A stretch of 18,569 nt of DNA from CAIKMD01 sp035533255 (lineage in GTDB: Bacteria > Pseudomonadota > Alphaproteobacteria > ATCC43930 > CGMCC-115725). The stretch covers positions 1 to 18,569 of the forward strand of contig DATLUE010000050.1 of assembly GCA_035533255.1 (NCBI GenBank). Reading direction: 5' to 3'. The notes below the pieces were generated by a model. The model saw only the letters and a list, made by a program, of their open reading frames with translations, was not told the origin of the DNA and made no database searches. A program made the position numbers and the translations under genes. This document shows, piece after piece, positions 6,483-15,419 of this stretch. The first letter of the stretch is position 1; each line of letters starts with the position of its first letter.

Positions 6483-8021
6483 TCACTTCGCCCAGTAGAA
6501 ATCGTCGACCTGGGTGTTGATCGGCGAGAGCTTGTTTGCCTTTACCACCACGTCTTTGTTGTGCACGAACACGGCCGGCAGATCGGCGACCGGCAGGATG
6601 TCATTCTTGTTGTTGACCTCGTCGATGCCCTTCTCGTAATCCTGTTGGCGCTTCGCGATGTCGGTGTCGGTTGCGCCCGCCGCCTGCGCCGCCTTGATGA
6701 TCGGATCGGCGGCCCAATAGTCGCGATTGCCGTCGAAAAAGAAGTCGAAAAGATTGTCCATATCGGGCTGCGCGTTGGTGGGATAAAAGCCCAGGAAGGC
6801 CGTGAACTTGCCCTCGCCGCGCATCCGGACATAGAGCGTCAGCGGCAACGTGCGCATGGTGGCGCGGATGCCGACATTGCGCAGCATGCCGGTGATCGCC
6901 TCGCCGATTTCGGCCAGCGGCTCATGCACGTCGAATTCGAGATCGAAGCCGTTGGGATAACCGGCCTCGGCGAGCAGCTTCCGAGCATCCGCCGGATTGT
7001 AGGCCGGCGGCTTGGTCGAGCTGACGCAGCCGATATCCGCCGGAACGCAGATCGCATCAAGGATCTGCGCGATTTGGCCGCCGGGGATCACGGTCTTGGC
7101 CAATTCCTTGCGATCGATCGCCTCCATGAAGGCTTTGCGCACGCGCTGGTCCATCATCACCTTGTTGTCCGAACGGCCGGCCGCGTCGAGCGTCACATAC
7201 ATCAGCAAGCCGTTATGCTTGGGCGTTACCACGGTGTTCGGATCCTGGGCCAGCTCGTGCGCGGTATCCGCCGACGGATTGCGGATGAGATCGATGTTGC
7301 CGGTCATGAACTGCGCGATCTGGGTTTGCGAATCCGGGATCGGCGTCACCACGATGTTCTTGATATGTGCGCCCCACGGGCCGTGCTTGTCGTAGTAATT
7401 GTCGTACCGCGTCAGCACCATCTTCTGCTGGTCGAGCGACACGACCTTATAGGGCCCGGTCGCGATCGCGCCCATGCGGCCGTAATCCGCCTTGTTCGGA
7501 AGCTTGTCGAGGACTTTCGAATCGTAGATGTAGAAGCGATAGGCGAAGACGATCAATTCGGTCGCGAACGGCTTCTTTGCGGTGATCCTCACGGTGTATT
7601 GGTTGATTTTCTCGACCTTGTCGACCCAATCGTAGAGGTCCTTGAATCGCAGCGGCACCTTCGGGTCGTTGAGGTATTTGATGGTATCGACCACGTCGTC
7701 GGCATCGAAATGATCGCCGTTATGGAATGTTACGTCGTCGCGCAGATCGAATTCGATGGTCTTGTCGTCGATCTGCCGCCACGCCTTGGCCAGCCGCGGC
7801 ACGATCTTATGCGTCCGCTCGTCATAGCCGATGAGGGTCTCGTAAACCGTGGTGTAAAAGACCGCGGCCTCGTCGAGCGGGAATTGATAGGGATCGAGCG
7901 TGCTCCACCAATCGGTGACCGCGACCCGCAGCGTGTCGTCCGCCTTGCCGGCCGAAGCGGGCGCAACGCCGAGCGCCAACGCCGCCACCAGCCCGAGAAT
8001 CCCCGCTGAGATTTTGAGCAA
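6483..8021 (-). CDS. ABC transporter substrate-binding protein, family 5 (DppA/OppA-like)
   Basis: A 512-residue periplasmic binding protein of the SBP_bac_5 family, which captures peptides, opines, nickel chelates or similar solutes for an ABC importer. Residues 1-24 are a signal peptide ending ASA. The family signature lies at AKAWRQIDDKTIEFDLRDDV followed by TFHNGDHFDADDVVDTIKYL. The C-terminal lobe has the expected AYNPADARKLLAEAGYPNGFD segment, and the length is normal. The start appears to be TTG 8021, with GGGGAGG 5 nt before it and no ATG nearby in frame. It is transcribed away from the two permease and two ATPase genes, with 259 nt between. The substrate cannot be named from sequence. 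Confidence 0.93.
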   Translation of the reverse strand: MLKISAGILGLVAALALGVAPASAGKADDTLRVAVTDWWSTLDPYQFPLDEAAVFYTTVYETLIGYDERTHKIVPRLAKAWRQIDDKTIEFDLRDDVTFHNGDHFDADDVVDTIKYLNDPKVPLRFKDLYDWVDKVEKINQYTVRITAKKPFATELIVFAYRFYIYDSKVLDKLPNKADYGRMGAIATGPYKVVSLDQQKMVLTRYDNYYDKHGPWGAHIKNIVVTPIPDSQTQIAQFMTGNIDLIRNPSADTAHELAQDPNTVVTPKHNGLLMYVTLDAAGRSDNKVMMDQRVRKAFMEAIDRKELAKTVIPGGQIAQILDAICVPADIGCVSSTKPPAYNPADARKLLAEAGYPNGFDLEFDVHEPLAEIGEAITGMLRNVGIRATMRTLPLTLYVRMRGEGKFTAFLGFYPTNAQPDMDNLFDFFFDGNRDYWAADPIIKAAQAAGATDTDIAKRQQDYEKGIDEVNNKNDILPVADLPAVFVHNKDVVVKANKLSPINTQVDDFYWAK

Positions 8022-8111
8022 ATGAGCCTCCCCTGATCAACGCTTCTTTGCCGGGAGTTTCCGCCAGAACCGCCCAGACCGCAAGCGCGTTGGCGTGGGA
8101 GATGGGGATGG

Positions 8112-8126
8112 GCCGGGCGGCCCGGC
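8112..8126. repeat. GC-rich palindrome in the divergent transporter promoter region
   Basis: GCCGGGC-G-GCCCGGC is a perfect 7+1+7 inverted repeat between the substrate-binding protein and permease genes. It could be an operator or mRNA hairpin. I see no convincing -35/-10 pair beside it. Confidence 0.3.
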
Positions 8127-8280
8127 GTCGGCGCCCACGCGAGGCGCGCCGGATAACGGCGGGAATTGCCCGCGAACAAGTCCGTTTCAAACCCCGTTGG
8201 CCGGTGGTAGGCTTCGCCACTGCGCGCATAAAAACCGTCAAGCGCAACGATCCGACAGGGAGTTGGTCGCCGAGGCACCC

Positions 8281-9198
8281 ATGCCGCGTTTTTTGATCCA
8301 CCGCGCCACGATTGCGTTGCTGGTCGCGATTACCGTATCGATCATCGGCTTCACGTTGTTGCGGCTTTCGGGCGATCTCGCTTCCGCCCTCGCCGGCGAC
8401 ACGGCGACGCCCGAGCAGATCGCGCAAACCGCCCATCTCTACGGCCTCGACCGGCCGCTCTATATCCAATATCTCGACTGGGTGTGGAAGGCGCTGCATG
8501 GCGATCTCGGCCGCTCGCTCTTCACCAACGAGCCGGTGACGTTCCTGATCGGCCAGCGCATCGGCGTCACGGCACAGCTTTCGTTCATGTCGCTGATCTT
8601 CGCCCTGGCGATCGCGATCCCCTTGGGTGTCCTTGCGGCAACGCGGCCCAATAGCTGGGTCGATCGGCTGGCGCTCGGCCTCTCGGTGTTCGGCCAGGCG
8701 ATGCCGAATTTCTGGTTCGGGCTTATCCTTATCATCGTCTTCGGCGTCACGCTGCGTTGGCTGCCGATCTCGGGCACCGACAGCTTCGCGAATTTTATTT
8801 TACCGACCGTGACGCTCGGCACCTCGGTCATGCCGGCAATCATGCGCGTGACCCGAACCGGCATGCTCGACGCCCTCGATGCCGACTACATCCGCACCGC
8901 GCGCGCCAAGGGCCTCTCGACCGGCTCGGTGCTGTTCAAGCACGCGCTGCGCAACGCGATCCTGCCGGTGGTATCGCTGACCGCGGTATCGCTCGGCTTC
9001 CTGCTCGGCGGCTCGGTGATCGTCGAATCGGTGTTCGCGCTCAACGGCATCGGCTTCCTCGCCTTCCAATCGATCCTGCGCACGGATTTTCCAGTGGTGC
9101 AGTCGATCGTGGTGTTCGTATCGCTGTGCTACATCCTGCTCACCTTTCTCTCGGACATCATCAACGCCTATCTCGATCCGCGCATTCGCCTGGGATGA
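8281..9198 (+). CDS. ABC transporter permease, DppB/OppB type
   Basis: A 305-residue inner-membrane permease, first of the pair forming the transmembrane channel. The N-terminus (RFLIHRATIALLVAITVSIIGF) is the first helix, and LYGLDRPLYIQYLDWVWKALHGDLGRS is the typical DppB loop. The EAA loop that docks the ATPase spans about residues 202-231 (DYIRTARAKGLS...HALRNAILPV). About six membrane helices are predicted. The frame is open upstream to 8095, but ATG 8281 gives the standard N-terminus and has GAGG at 8272-8275. It is the first gene of a plus-strand operon and is 25 nt before the second permease. Confidence 0.93.
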   Translation: MPRFLIHRATIALLVAITVSIIGFTLLRLSGDLASALAGDTATPEQIAQTAHLYGLDRPLYIQYLDWVWKALHGDLGRSLFTNEPVTFLIGQRIGVTAQLSFMSLIFALAIAIPLGVLAATRPNSWVDRLALGLSVFGQAMPNFWFGLILIIVFGVTLRWLPISGTDSFANFILPTVTLGTSVMPAIMRVTRTGMLDALDADYIRTARAKGLSTGSVLFKHALRNAILPVVSLTAVSLGFLLGGSVIVESVFALNGIGFLAFQSILRTDFPVVQSIVVFVSLCYILLTFLSDIINAYLDPRIRLG

Positions 9199-9223
9199 AA
9201 GATAGCGCGATGCGAGGGACGCC

Positions 9224-10153
9224 ATGACATCGATCGAGCGCGACCGCCGCGGCATCGTCGCCCTTTCGCCGGCACCGCCTTACGAGCGCGAGGCCCCCTC
9301 GCCGCGCATGATCATGCGGCGCCGCGCCTTGACGCATCCGGGCTTCCTGTTCGGCGCGACCATCATGCTGGCGACGATCCTCATTGCCGTGTTCGCGCCG
9401 CTGCTGACCCCCTACGACCCCTATTTCCAGGATTTGTCGCAGCGCCTGATCCCGCCGGTATGGGCCATCAAGGGAAGCTGGGCGCATATCTTCGGCACCG
9501 ACGGGATGGGGCGCGATTACCTGACGCGGCTGATGTTCGGCGCGCGCATCTCGCTCACCATCGGCTTCGGCGCCGCGAGCATCGCCGGCTTCATCGGTAC
9601 CAGCCTCGGCCTCATCGGCGGCTATTTCGGCGGCAAGGTCGATGCGGTGGTGATGTATCTCGTCAACGTGAAGCTGGCTTTGCCCGGGGTGCTGATCGCG
9701 CTGTCGCTGATCGAGGTGTTCGGCGGCTCGGTCACGTCGGTGACACTGGTGCTCGGCTTTTTGTTCTGGGACCGGTTCGTGGTCGTCACCCGCAGCGTCA
9801 CGCAGCAGACGCGGATCGCCGATTACGTCACCGCGGCCGAAGCGGTCGGTGCCTCGCGCTTGCGCATCATCCTCGGCGAAGTGCTGCCCAATGTCGCGAA
9901 CCACATCATCGTCATCGCCTCCCTGGAGATGGGGGTCGCGATCCTGGTCGAGGCGGCGCTGTCGTTCCTCGGCCTCGGCATCCGGCCGCCGACGCCGTCC
10001 TGGGGCCTGATGGTGTCGGAAGGCCGGAACTTCATGTTCTTCCAGCCCTATCTGGTCGCCGTGCCGGGCATCGCGATCTTCGTTCTGGTCATCGCGATCA
10101 ACATGCTCGGCGACGGCATTCGCGACATCACCGCGCCGGAAGGCCGGAATTGA
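9224..10153 (+). CDS. ABC transporter permease, DppC/OppC type
   Basis: A 309-residue second permease. It has the long cytoplasmic N-terminus of OppC proteins, a first helix near residues 41-62, the family block HIFGTDGMGRDYLTRLMFGAR (about 88-108), and an EAA loop at about residues 200-223 (DYVTAAEAVGASRLRIILGEVLPN), followed by SFLGLGIRPPTPSWGLMVSEGR. GAGGGA lies 4 nt before ATG 9224. It overlaps the following ATPase gene by 4 nt. Confidence 0.94.
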   Translation: MTSIERDRRGIVALSPAPPYEREAPSPRMIMRRRALTHPGFLFGATIMLATILIAVFAPLLTPYDPYFQDLSQRLIPPVWAIKGSWAHIFGTDGMGRDYLTRLMFGARISLTIGFGAASIAGFIGTSLGLIGGYFGGKVDAVVMYLVNVKLALPGVLIALSLIEVFGGSVTSVTLVLGFLFWDRFVVVTRSVTQQTRIADYVTAAEAVGASRLRIILGEVLPNVANHIIVIASLEMGVAILVEAALSFLGLGIRPPTPSWGLMVSEGRNFMFFQPYLVAVPGIAIFVLVIAINMLGDGIRDITAPEGRN

Positions 10154-11190
10154 CCCAGGCAAAATCGACCGCGGCGTTCGAGGAAGTCCTCCGCGTCGAG
10201 GGCCTTTCGGTCGAGATCGGGATTTCGACCGGGCTCTTGCGCGCGGTCAGCGGCATCGATCTCCATGTCGGGCGCGGCGAGACCTTGTGCATCGTCGGCG
10301 AATCCGGCTGCGGCAAGACCATGACCTCGCTCGGCATCATAGGGCTGCTGCCGCGCCGCGCGCGCCTGACCGCCGAGCGTCTTGTCCTCGAAGGCCGCGA
10401 TCTCCTGGCGCTGTCGCCGAAACAGCGCGCGGCGCTGCGCGGCGACCGCATGGCGATGATCTTCCAGGACCCGATGACCTCGCTCAATCCGGTCTACACG
10501 ATCGGCAACCAGATGGAGGAGATATTTCTCCGTCACGGCAAGGGCGACCGCAAGGCTGCGCGCGCGCGCGCCGAATATCTGCTCCACAAGGTCGGCATCA
10601 GCGCGGCGGCCAGCCGGCTCGGCCAATATCCGCATCAGCTTTCGGGCGGCTTGCGCCAGCGCGCGATGATCGCGATGACCTTGATGTGCGATCCGACGCT
10701 GATCATCGCCGACGAGCCGACCACCGCGCTCGACGTGACCATCCAGGCGCAAATCCTGCATCTGCTCCACGATCTGCAACGCGAATACCGCATGGCGCTG
10801 ATCCTCATCACCCACGATCTCGGAATCGTCGCGCGCATGGCAACCCGTGTCGTCGTCATGTATGCCGGCCAGGTGGTCGAGACCGGCACCGCTGCGGAAG
10901 TTTTTGCCGCGCCGATGCATCCTTACACGCGCGGGCTGCTGGATTGCATCCCGATTCCCGGCAAGACCGCACGCGGCGCGCAGCTCGGCTCGATCCCCGG
11001 CATGGTACCGGCGCTGCTCGGCCCGATCGCGAGTTGCCAGTTCCGTAACCGCTGTCCGCAGGCATTCGCCGATTGCGCCGCGGCGCCGGTGCCGTTGCGC
11101 GAAACCGCGCCCGGCCGTACCAGCCGCTGCCTGCTGACTCCGGCCTCGCTCGTGCCGCAGCGCGCCGAATCCTTGGGAGCCGCGGAATGA
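10150..11190 (+). CDS. ABC transporter ATPase, DppD/OppD type
   Basis: A 346-residue ATPase energising the importer. Walker A is GESGCGKT (50-57), the Q-loop Gln is 106 (FQDPMTSLNP), the signature is LSGGL (164-168), Walker B is LIIADEP with catalytic Glu189, and the switch His is 222. The C-terminal oligopeptide/dipeptide (oligo_HPY) region carries the Cys cluster CQFRNRCPQAFADC, found in OppD/DppD proteins. The start is probably TTG 10150, overlapping the permease stop in TTGA, with GGAAGG at 10138-10143. There is no better ATG or GTG before the domain starts. It is coupled to the next ATPase by ATGA. Confidence 0.92.
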   Translation: MTQAKSTAAFEEVLRVEGLSVEIGISTGLLRAVSGIDLHVGRGETLCIVGESGCGKTMTSLGIIGLLPRRARLTAERLVLEGRDLLALSPKQRAALRGDRMAMIFQDPMTSLNPVYTIGNQMEEIFLRHGKGDRKAARARAEYLLHKVGISAAASRLGQYPHQLSGGLRQRAMIAMTLMCDPTLIIADEPTTALDVTIQAQILHLLHDLQREYRMALILITHDLGIVARMATRVVVMYAGQVVETGTAAEVFAAPMHPYTRGLLDCIPIPGKTARGAQLGSIPGMVPALLGPIASCQFRNRCPQAFADCAAAPVPLRETAPGRTSRCLLTPASLVPQRAESLGAAE

Positions 11191-12176
11191 GCGACGTCGT
11201 GCTCGAATGCCGCGACGTCGGGCGTAGGTTCTCGGTCGGCGCCGGCATGTTCGCGACCGGCAAGGAGCTGCGCGCGGTCGACGGCGTCGACCTTGCCCTG
11301 CGGCGCGGCGAGATGCTGGCGATCGTCGGCGAATCCGGCTGCGGCAAGACCACCTTGTCGCGCATGATGCTGGGATTGTTGCGGCCAAGCAGCGGCGCGA
11401 TTCTCTTTGGCGGCGTGCCGATCGACGGCATCGGCCGCGCCACGGTGGCGCGCCACATCCAGCCGGTATTCCAGGACCCCTATTCCTCGCTCAACCCGCG
11501 CAAGACCCTCGCCGCGATCATCGCGCTGCCGCTCGAGGTGCATCGCATCGGCAGGCGCGAGACGCGCCGCGTGCGGGTCGAGGAGCTGATGGAGCTGGTC
11601 GGCCTGCCGCGGCGGCTGATCTACGCCTATCCCAGCCAGCTTTCCGGCGGGCAGCGCCAGCGCGTCGCGATCGCGCGCGCCCTCGCCATGAGCCCCGAAG
11701 TGGTGATCTGCGACGAGCCGACCTCGGCGCTCGACGTGTCGGTCCAGGCGCAGATACTCAACCTGCTGCAGGATTTGCGCCGCGAGCTGAACCTGACCTT
11801 CGTGATCGTCTCCCACAACCTCGCGGTGGTCGAGCACATGGCCGATCGCGTCGCAGTGATGTATCTCGGCCGCGTGATCGAAGCCGGGCCGACAAGCGAG
11901 ATTTTCTCGGCGCCGCGCCACCCCTACACCCAGACCTTGCTCGATTCCGTGCTGACGCCCGACCCGACGCGCGGCTTGCCGGAATTCGCGCTCGGGCCCG
12001 GATTCCCCAATCCGCTCGATCCGCCCTCGGGTTGCGCCTTCCATCCGCGCTGCCCCAAGGTCATGCCGGAGTGCAAGCGGACGCAGCCCGCGACCCGACG
12101 CGACAGCGCGCGCATGGTCGAGTGCCATTTATACGATCCCGTCGAAGCATCGGCCGCCGTCTCCCTTAAGTCGTAG
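11187..12176 (+). CDS. ABC transporter ATPase, DppF/OppF type
   Basis: A 329-residue second ATPase, completing a heterodimeric nucleotide-binding pair. Walker A is GESGCGKT (48-55), the Q-loop Gln is 96 (FQDPYSSLNPRKT), the signature is LSGGQ (152-156), Walker B ends CDEP with Glu177, and the switch His is 210. The C-terminus has the oligo_HPY Cys motif (GCAFHPRCP...C). It starts at ATG 11187 within the preceding stop (ATGA). Its last 11 nt overlap the end of the MFS gene on the other strand. Confidence 0.94.
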   Translation: MSDVVLECRDVGRRFSVGAGMFATGKELRAVDGVDLALRRGEMLAIVGESGCGKTTLSRMMLGLLRPSSGAILFGGVPIDGIGRATVARHIQPVFQDPYSSLNPRKTLAAIIALPLEVHRIGRRETRRVRVEELMELVGLPRRLIYAYPSQLSGGQRQRVAIARALAMSPEVVICDEPTSALDVSVQAQILNLLQDLRRELNLTFVIVSHNLAVVEHMADRVAVMYLGRVIEAGPTSEIFSAPRHPYTQTLLDSVLTPDPTRGLPEFALGPGFPNPLDPPSGCAFHPRCPKVMPECKRTQPATRRDSARMVECHLYDPVEASAAVSLKS

Positions 12177-13464
12177 CCGGCGATGGCGTCGGCTGCGCTC
12201 CTTTTCCGACGGTAAGCGCCAACAGAGCGGCGATCAGACAAAAGGCACCGGCGACATAAACCGCCGGCAAATAGGTCCCGAAACTGGTCCGCGTGAAACC
12301 GGCACCGAACGCGGCGACGGCCGCGCCGACCTGATGCGCGGCGAACACCCAGCCGAAGACGACGGCGGCACGCTCGCGCCCAAAGGTCGCGGCAGCGATG
12401 CGCACGGTCGGCGGAACGGTTGCGATCCAATCGAGGCCGTAAATTACGCCGAACACCGAAAGACCATAAACGTCGAAGGATGAGCTCGGCAGATAGAGCA
12501 GCGCAATGCCGCGCAACCCATAATACATGAAGAGAAGCTTGCGCGGATCCATACGGTCGGAAAGCCAGCCCGAGCCGATCGTGCCCACAATATCGAACAC
12601 ACCCATGGCGGCAAGCACCGTCGCGCCCGTCGTCGCCGACAGACCATAATCGGCGCAGAGCGGGATGAAGTGGGTCTGGATCAAGCCGTTGGTGGAAAAC
12701 CCGCAGATGAAGAAGGTAAAGGCCAGCATCCAGAACACCGGGCTCGACGAGGCCTCGCCAAGCACGGCGAAGGCGCGGCTGATGGCGGCACCGGGCGGTA
12801 TGGGCGCGACGCTCGCGGAAGTTGCCCCCGGCGCTTCGCCATAAGGGGCAAGCCCGACATCCGACGGCCGATCGCGCATAAAAAGGAAAACCAGCACCGC
12901 AGCAAGGACAAGAGCGGCACAGGACGGCATCAACGCAACGCGCCAGCCGGCTTTGCCGGCCAGCGAGGCCGCGAGCGGCAGGAAGACGAGCTGCCCGGTC
13001 GACGTGCTTGCCGTCAGCAACCCGAGCACCAGGCTCCGCCGGGTCGCGAACCAGCGGTTGGCGACGATGGCGCTCAAAACCAGCGCCGTCATCCCCGTGC
13101 CGATACCGACAATCACGCCCCATGCAAGGACGAGGTGCCACACCTGGCGCATCAGCAGCGCGCCACACAGTCCCAATAGAATCAGCCCGATCGCAAGAGT
13201 GACGACGCGGCGCACGCCGTAGCGTTCGATCAGCGCCGCCGCGAAAGGCGCCATCACGCCGAAGAGCACCAGGCGCAGCGCCAGGGCGCTCGATATTTGC
13301 GCGGTGTTCCAGCCGAATTCCGACGAAATGGGCAGGATCAGCGCGCCTGGGACGCCGACGGCGCCCGAGGTCGTGATCGCGACGACGAAGGTGACCGCCA
13401 CCACGACCCAGGCGTAATGGATACCGCGGCGTCGGAGCATGGCTGCGAGCTTCTCGGCCAACAT
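12166..13464 (-). CDS. MFS transporter (monocarboxylate/oxalate-formate-like)
   Basis: A 432-residue major facilitator with about twelve predicted helices. The N-terminal YAWVVVAVTFVVAI, followed by FGWNTAQISSALALRL, resembles the monocarboxylate and oxalate/formate antiporter branch. The inter-domain motif A copies are at ALIERYGVRRVV and GWLSDRMDPRK. The substrate is unknown. The frame is open to 13503, but ATG 13464 has GAGGTG just before it and starts the protein at the usual place. It is divergent from the TetR-type gene, which probably controls it. Confidence 0.88.
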   Translation of the reverse strand: MLAEKLAAMLRRRGIHYAWVVVAVTFVVAITTSGAVGVPGALILPISSEFGWNTAQISSALALRLVLFGVMAPFAAALIERYGVRRVVTLAIGLILLGLCGALLMRQVWHLVLAWGVIVGIGTGMTALVLSAIVANRWFATRRSLVLGLLTASTSTGQLVFLPLAASLAGKAGWRVALMPSCAALVLAAVLVFLFMRDRPSDVGLAPYGEAPGATSASVAPIPPGAAISRAFAVLGEASSSPVFWMLAFTFFICGFSTNGLIQTHFIPLCADYGLSATTGATVLAAMGVFDIVGTIGSGWLSDRMDPRKLLFMYYGLRGIALLYLPSSSFDVYGLSVFGVIYGLDWIATVPPTVRIAAATFGRERAAVVFGWVFAAHQVGAAVAAFGAGFTRTSFGTYLPAVYVAGAFCLIAALLALTVGKGAQPTPSPATT

Positions 13465-13511
13465 TACCCACCTCTTCTCAATGGACGCATCGAGGCCCCT
13501 CACGCGCCCTA

Positions 13512-13551
13512 TTGATGATAACTAGCATCATAGTATAATGTTGAGTATCAT
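13512..13551 (+). promoter_or_regulatory. Promoter/operator between MFS gene and tetR-type gene
   Basis: An AT-rich island in GC-rich DNA. TTGATG (13512-13517), 16 nt, TATAAT (13534-13539) is a good sigma-70-type promoter toward the TetR gene. The inverted repeat ATGATA (13515-13520) / TATCAT (13546-13551) and a smaller ACTA/TAGT repeat inside it overlap the -10, which suits repression by a TetR dimer. AAAGGAGGG (13571-13579) is the ribosome binding site for the TTG start at 13588. Confidence 0.55.
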
Positions 13552-13587
13552 TATTACCGAGCGTACCTTGCAAAGGAGGGGTTCACT

Positions 13588-14202
13588 TTGCGCATAACGC
13601 GAAAGCAGACCGAACAGAATCGAGAACGGATTGTCGCGGCGGCGGCCCAGCTTTTCGGCGAGCAGGGCTTCGACGGCGTCGGCATCGCGGAATTGATGCA
13701 GGGGGCCGGACTCACTCACGGCGGCTTCTACAACCATTTCGATTCGAAAGAGGCGCTCGAGTCCGCTGTCTGCGACGCCGCATTCGAAGCCGCGGTCGCG
13801 CGCCTCGAACAACTTGCAAGCAAATCGGCGACCGCGCCGCGCAAGCGTGCTGCGCTTGCCTCTTACGTCGCGCATTATCTTTCGGCCGCGGCGCGGGACG
13901 CGCCCGCGCCGCGCTGCCCGATGGTGGCCCTGACCGGCGACGCGGCCCGACACGGCGCCGATATCCGACGACGCTTCGCTGCCGGGTTCAAGCGCTACAT
14001 CGATGCGCTGGCAGGTTTAATGGGACGACCAACGAATGCGCCGCGTGCCGAGGCCGAACGCTTGCGCAAGGAAGCGATCGTCCTTACCGCGACGCTGGTC
14101 GGCGCGCAGCTCCTCGCCCGCGCGGTCAAAGACGCAGATGTCACGCTTTCCGACGACATCCTCGCTACGGTGCAGCAGGCGACCGCGCGAAGACGGGCTT
14201 GA
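13588..14202 (+). CDS. TetR/AcrR-family transcriptional regulator
   Basis: A 204-residue regulator that binds DNA as a dimer and releases it on ligand binding. The N-terminal helix-turn-helix spans about residues 14-55 (IVAAAAQLFGEQGFDGVGIAEL then GLTHGGFYNHFDSKEAL), the classic TetR pattern. The C-terminal ligand domain contains RCPMVALTGDAARHG, a block seen in TetR proteins of drug or xenobiotic response. The start is TTG 13588 with a strong AAAGGAGGG about 8 nt upstream. It is divergent from the MFS gene and probably represses both it and itself. Confidence 0.9.
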   Translation: MRITRKQTEQNRERIVAAAAQLFGEQGFDGVGIAELMQGAGLTHGGFYNHFDSKEALESAVCDAAFEAAVARLEQLASKSATAPRKRAALASYVAHYLSAAARDAPAPRCPMVALTGDAARHGADIRRRFAAGFKRYIDALAGLMGRPTNAPRAEAERLRKEAIVLTATLVGAQLLARAVKDADVTLSDDILATVQQATARRRA

Positions 14203-14325
14203 GATCTCGGTCAGTGATGCTCGTGCGCGTTAAGGCTGGACCAACGCCGGTTCTCGACCGGCCAAATGCGCTGAATCGTGCCAGCCGGGATAGCACTACG
14301 CCACCGCAGCGCCGTGCGCGTCAAC

Positions 14326-14360
14326 GCGAAGCGATCCGGCACGCGTCACGATCGCTTCGC
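14326..14360. terminator. Perfect stem-loop between convergent genes
   Basis: GCGAAGCGATC (14326-14336) and GATCGCTTCGC (14350-14360) form a perfect 11-bp stem with a 13-nt loop, between the TetR gene end (+) and the TAXI-type gene end (-). It would work in both directions. There is no T-run on either side, so terminator function is inferred from position only. Confidence 0.45.
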
Positions 14361-14372
14361 CGGCACCGGCGA

Positions 14373-15335
14373 TTACTTCGCCGCGTGTTCCTTGACCCAG
14401 CGTTCGGTACCGGGGTGCAGCGGCACATCGATCGGCGTTTCATCGCTCTCGCCGAAGACCTGCATGACGCTGTGGTGTTCGTCCGGCTCCCACGGCATCT
14501 CGAAATCGCGCGCGGCGATCGCGCCGCAGACATCGTAGACCATCTTCTCGTCGAGGCTGGCGCTGCAGTAGATCGGCCAGCCGCTGAAATCGATGCAGGT
14601 ATGGTCCTGATTCAGGCCGGCGCAGCGCGACGGCGGAAGCGTTTTTTTACGCCAGCCCAGCGCCGTGAGATGCGCGAATTCGGCATCGGTCAGCGTCAGC
14701 GGCACCATGCCGGCCTTAAGGACGTTGGGCAACCAGGTCTTGATGCCCTCGTCGAAGATCATGTCGAGCTCGCCCTTCGCCGCGGGATCGAGACGGCGCA
14801 CGTCGCCCGGACCGCCGCAGAGCACGAGCTTGCCGCCCCAGCTCTCGACGTCCTTCAAGGTAAAGCCGTACAGCGAGAGCACCTGGTCGATCAGCACATG
14901 GGTCGAGTGGGTCGGGTCTTCGCGCACCGAGATGCGCAGCGGCAGGCGCTTCTCTTTCATTTGCTTGAGCGAGGTGATGCCGGTCTTGGGGTGGACCGCG
15001 ATCACGAAGCGATCCCAGCTCGGATAGGATGCGACCACGCGCACCGGCAGCTTCTCCTTGAAGATGCCGACGCCGCGATAGGCTTGCGTCAGCATTGCCG
15101 ACGGGTTGACGAAGGCCATCTCGAGATTACCCCGCACCACATCCTCGACCATGATCGCCGATCCGGTGCCCAGCCGAAGCCACGGCTTGAACGTGTCGCT
15201 CCCGCCGCTGCCGACCGCGATGCACATGTCGCGGTTGCCGCCATAGGGCGTCAGGGGATTGCCGGCGATATGCAGGCCGATTTCCCACAGCATCTTCGAG
15301 CGAACGAAGTTCGCGCCCTTCGGCAAGGGTTCCAT
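14373..15335 (-). CDS. TAXI-type TRAP solute-binding protein homologue without signal peptide
   Basis: A 320-residue protein resembling the TAXI (TRAP-associated extracytoplasmic immunogenic) solute-binding family. The typical start (GSGGSDTFKPWLRLGTG) and the segments GNLEMAFVNPSAMLTQAYRG and LDMIFDEGIKTWLPNVL are seen. Normal members begin with a signal peptide. Here none exists: ATG 15335 has an excellent GGGAGG, and an in-frame TAA (15348-15350) closes the frame 12 nt upstream. It should therefore be cytoplasmic unless an upstream exporting part was lost. No TRAP membrane genes are present in the window. It may have been recruited as a cytoplasmic ligand sensor with the adjacent Hpt/CheY pair, or may be a remnant. 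Confidence 0.75.
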   Translation of the reverse strand: MEPLPKGANFVRSKMLWEIGLHIAGNPLTPYGGNRDMCIAVGSGGSDTFKPWLRLGTGSAIMVEDVVRGNLEMAFVNPSAMLTQAYRGVGIFKEKLPVRVVASYPSWDRFVIAVHPKTGITSLKQMKEKRLPLRISVREDPTHSTHVLIDQVLSLYGFTLKDVESWGGKLVLCGGPGDVRRLDPAAKGELDMIFDEGIKTWLPNVLKAGMVPLTLTDAEFAHLTALGWRKKTLPPSRCAGLNQDHTCIDFSGWPIYCSASLDEKMVYDVCGAIAARDFEMPWEPDEHHSVMQVFGESDETPIDVPLHPGTERWVKEHAAK

Positions 15336-15393
15336 GATTTCCTCCCTTTATGGACCAGCTCAACGGATGACCGGCATTCTGGTCGATCCGCGC

Positions 15394-15413
15394 CGCCCGC
15401 GCCAGAGCGGGCG
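15394..15413. repeat. GC-rich intercistronic hairpin
   Basis: CGCCCGC (15394-15400) and GCGGGCG (15407-15413) form a 7-bp stem with a 6-nt loop between the Hpt-like and TAXI-type genes. On the plus strand it is followed by TTATTTTTT (15420-15428), but the genes read minus, so it is more likely an mRNA-stabilising or attenuating hairpin. Confidence 0.4.
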
Positions 15414-15419
15414 CGAGGG

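Noticed and set aside
6561..8009. Long plus-strand open frame opposite the substrate-binding protein
   Set aside because: His/Asp/Arg-rich composition without domains is typical of the antisense of a GC-rich gene; the minus frame has a signal peptide and family-5 motifs.
10048..12128. Long minus-strand open frames opposite the two ATPase genes
   Set aside because: The plus strand carries all ATPase motifs; these antisense frames are Arg/Ala-rich shadows.
11924..13471. A 515-residue minus-strand frame overlapping the MFS gene
   Set aside because: It is Arg/Cys-rich and a shifted reading of the MFS gene, whose own frame has the expected hydrophobic helices.
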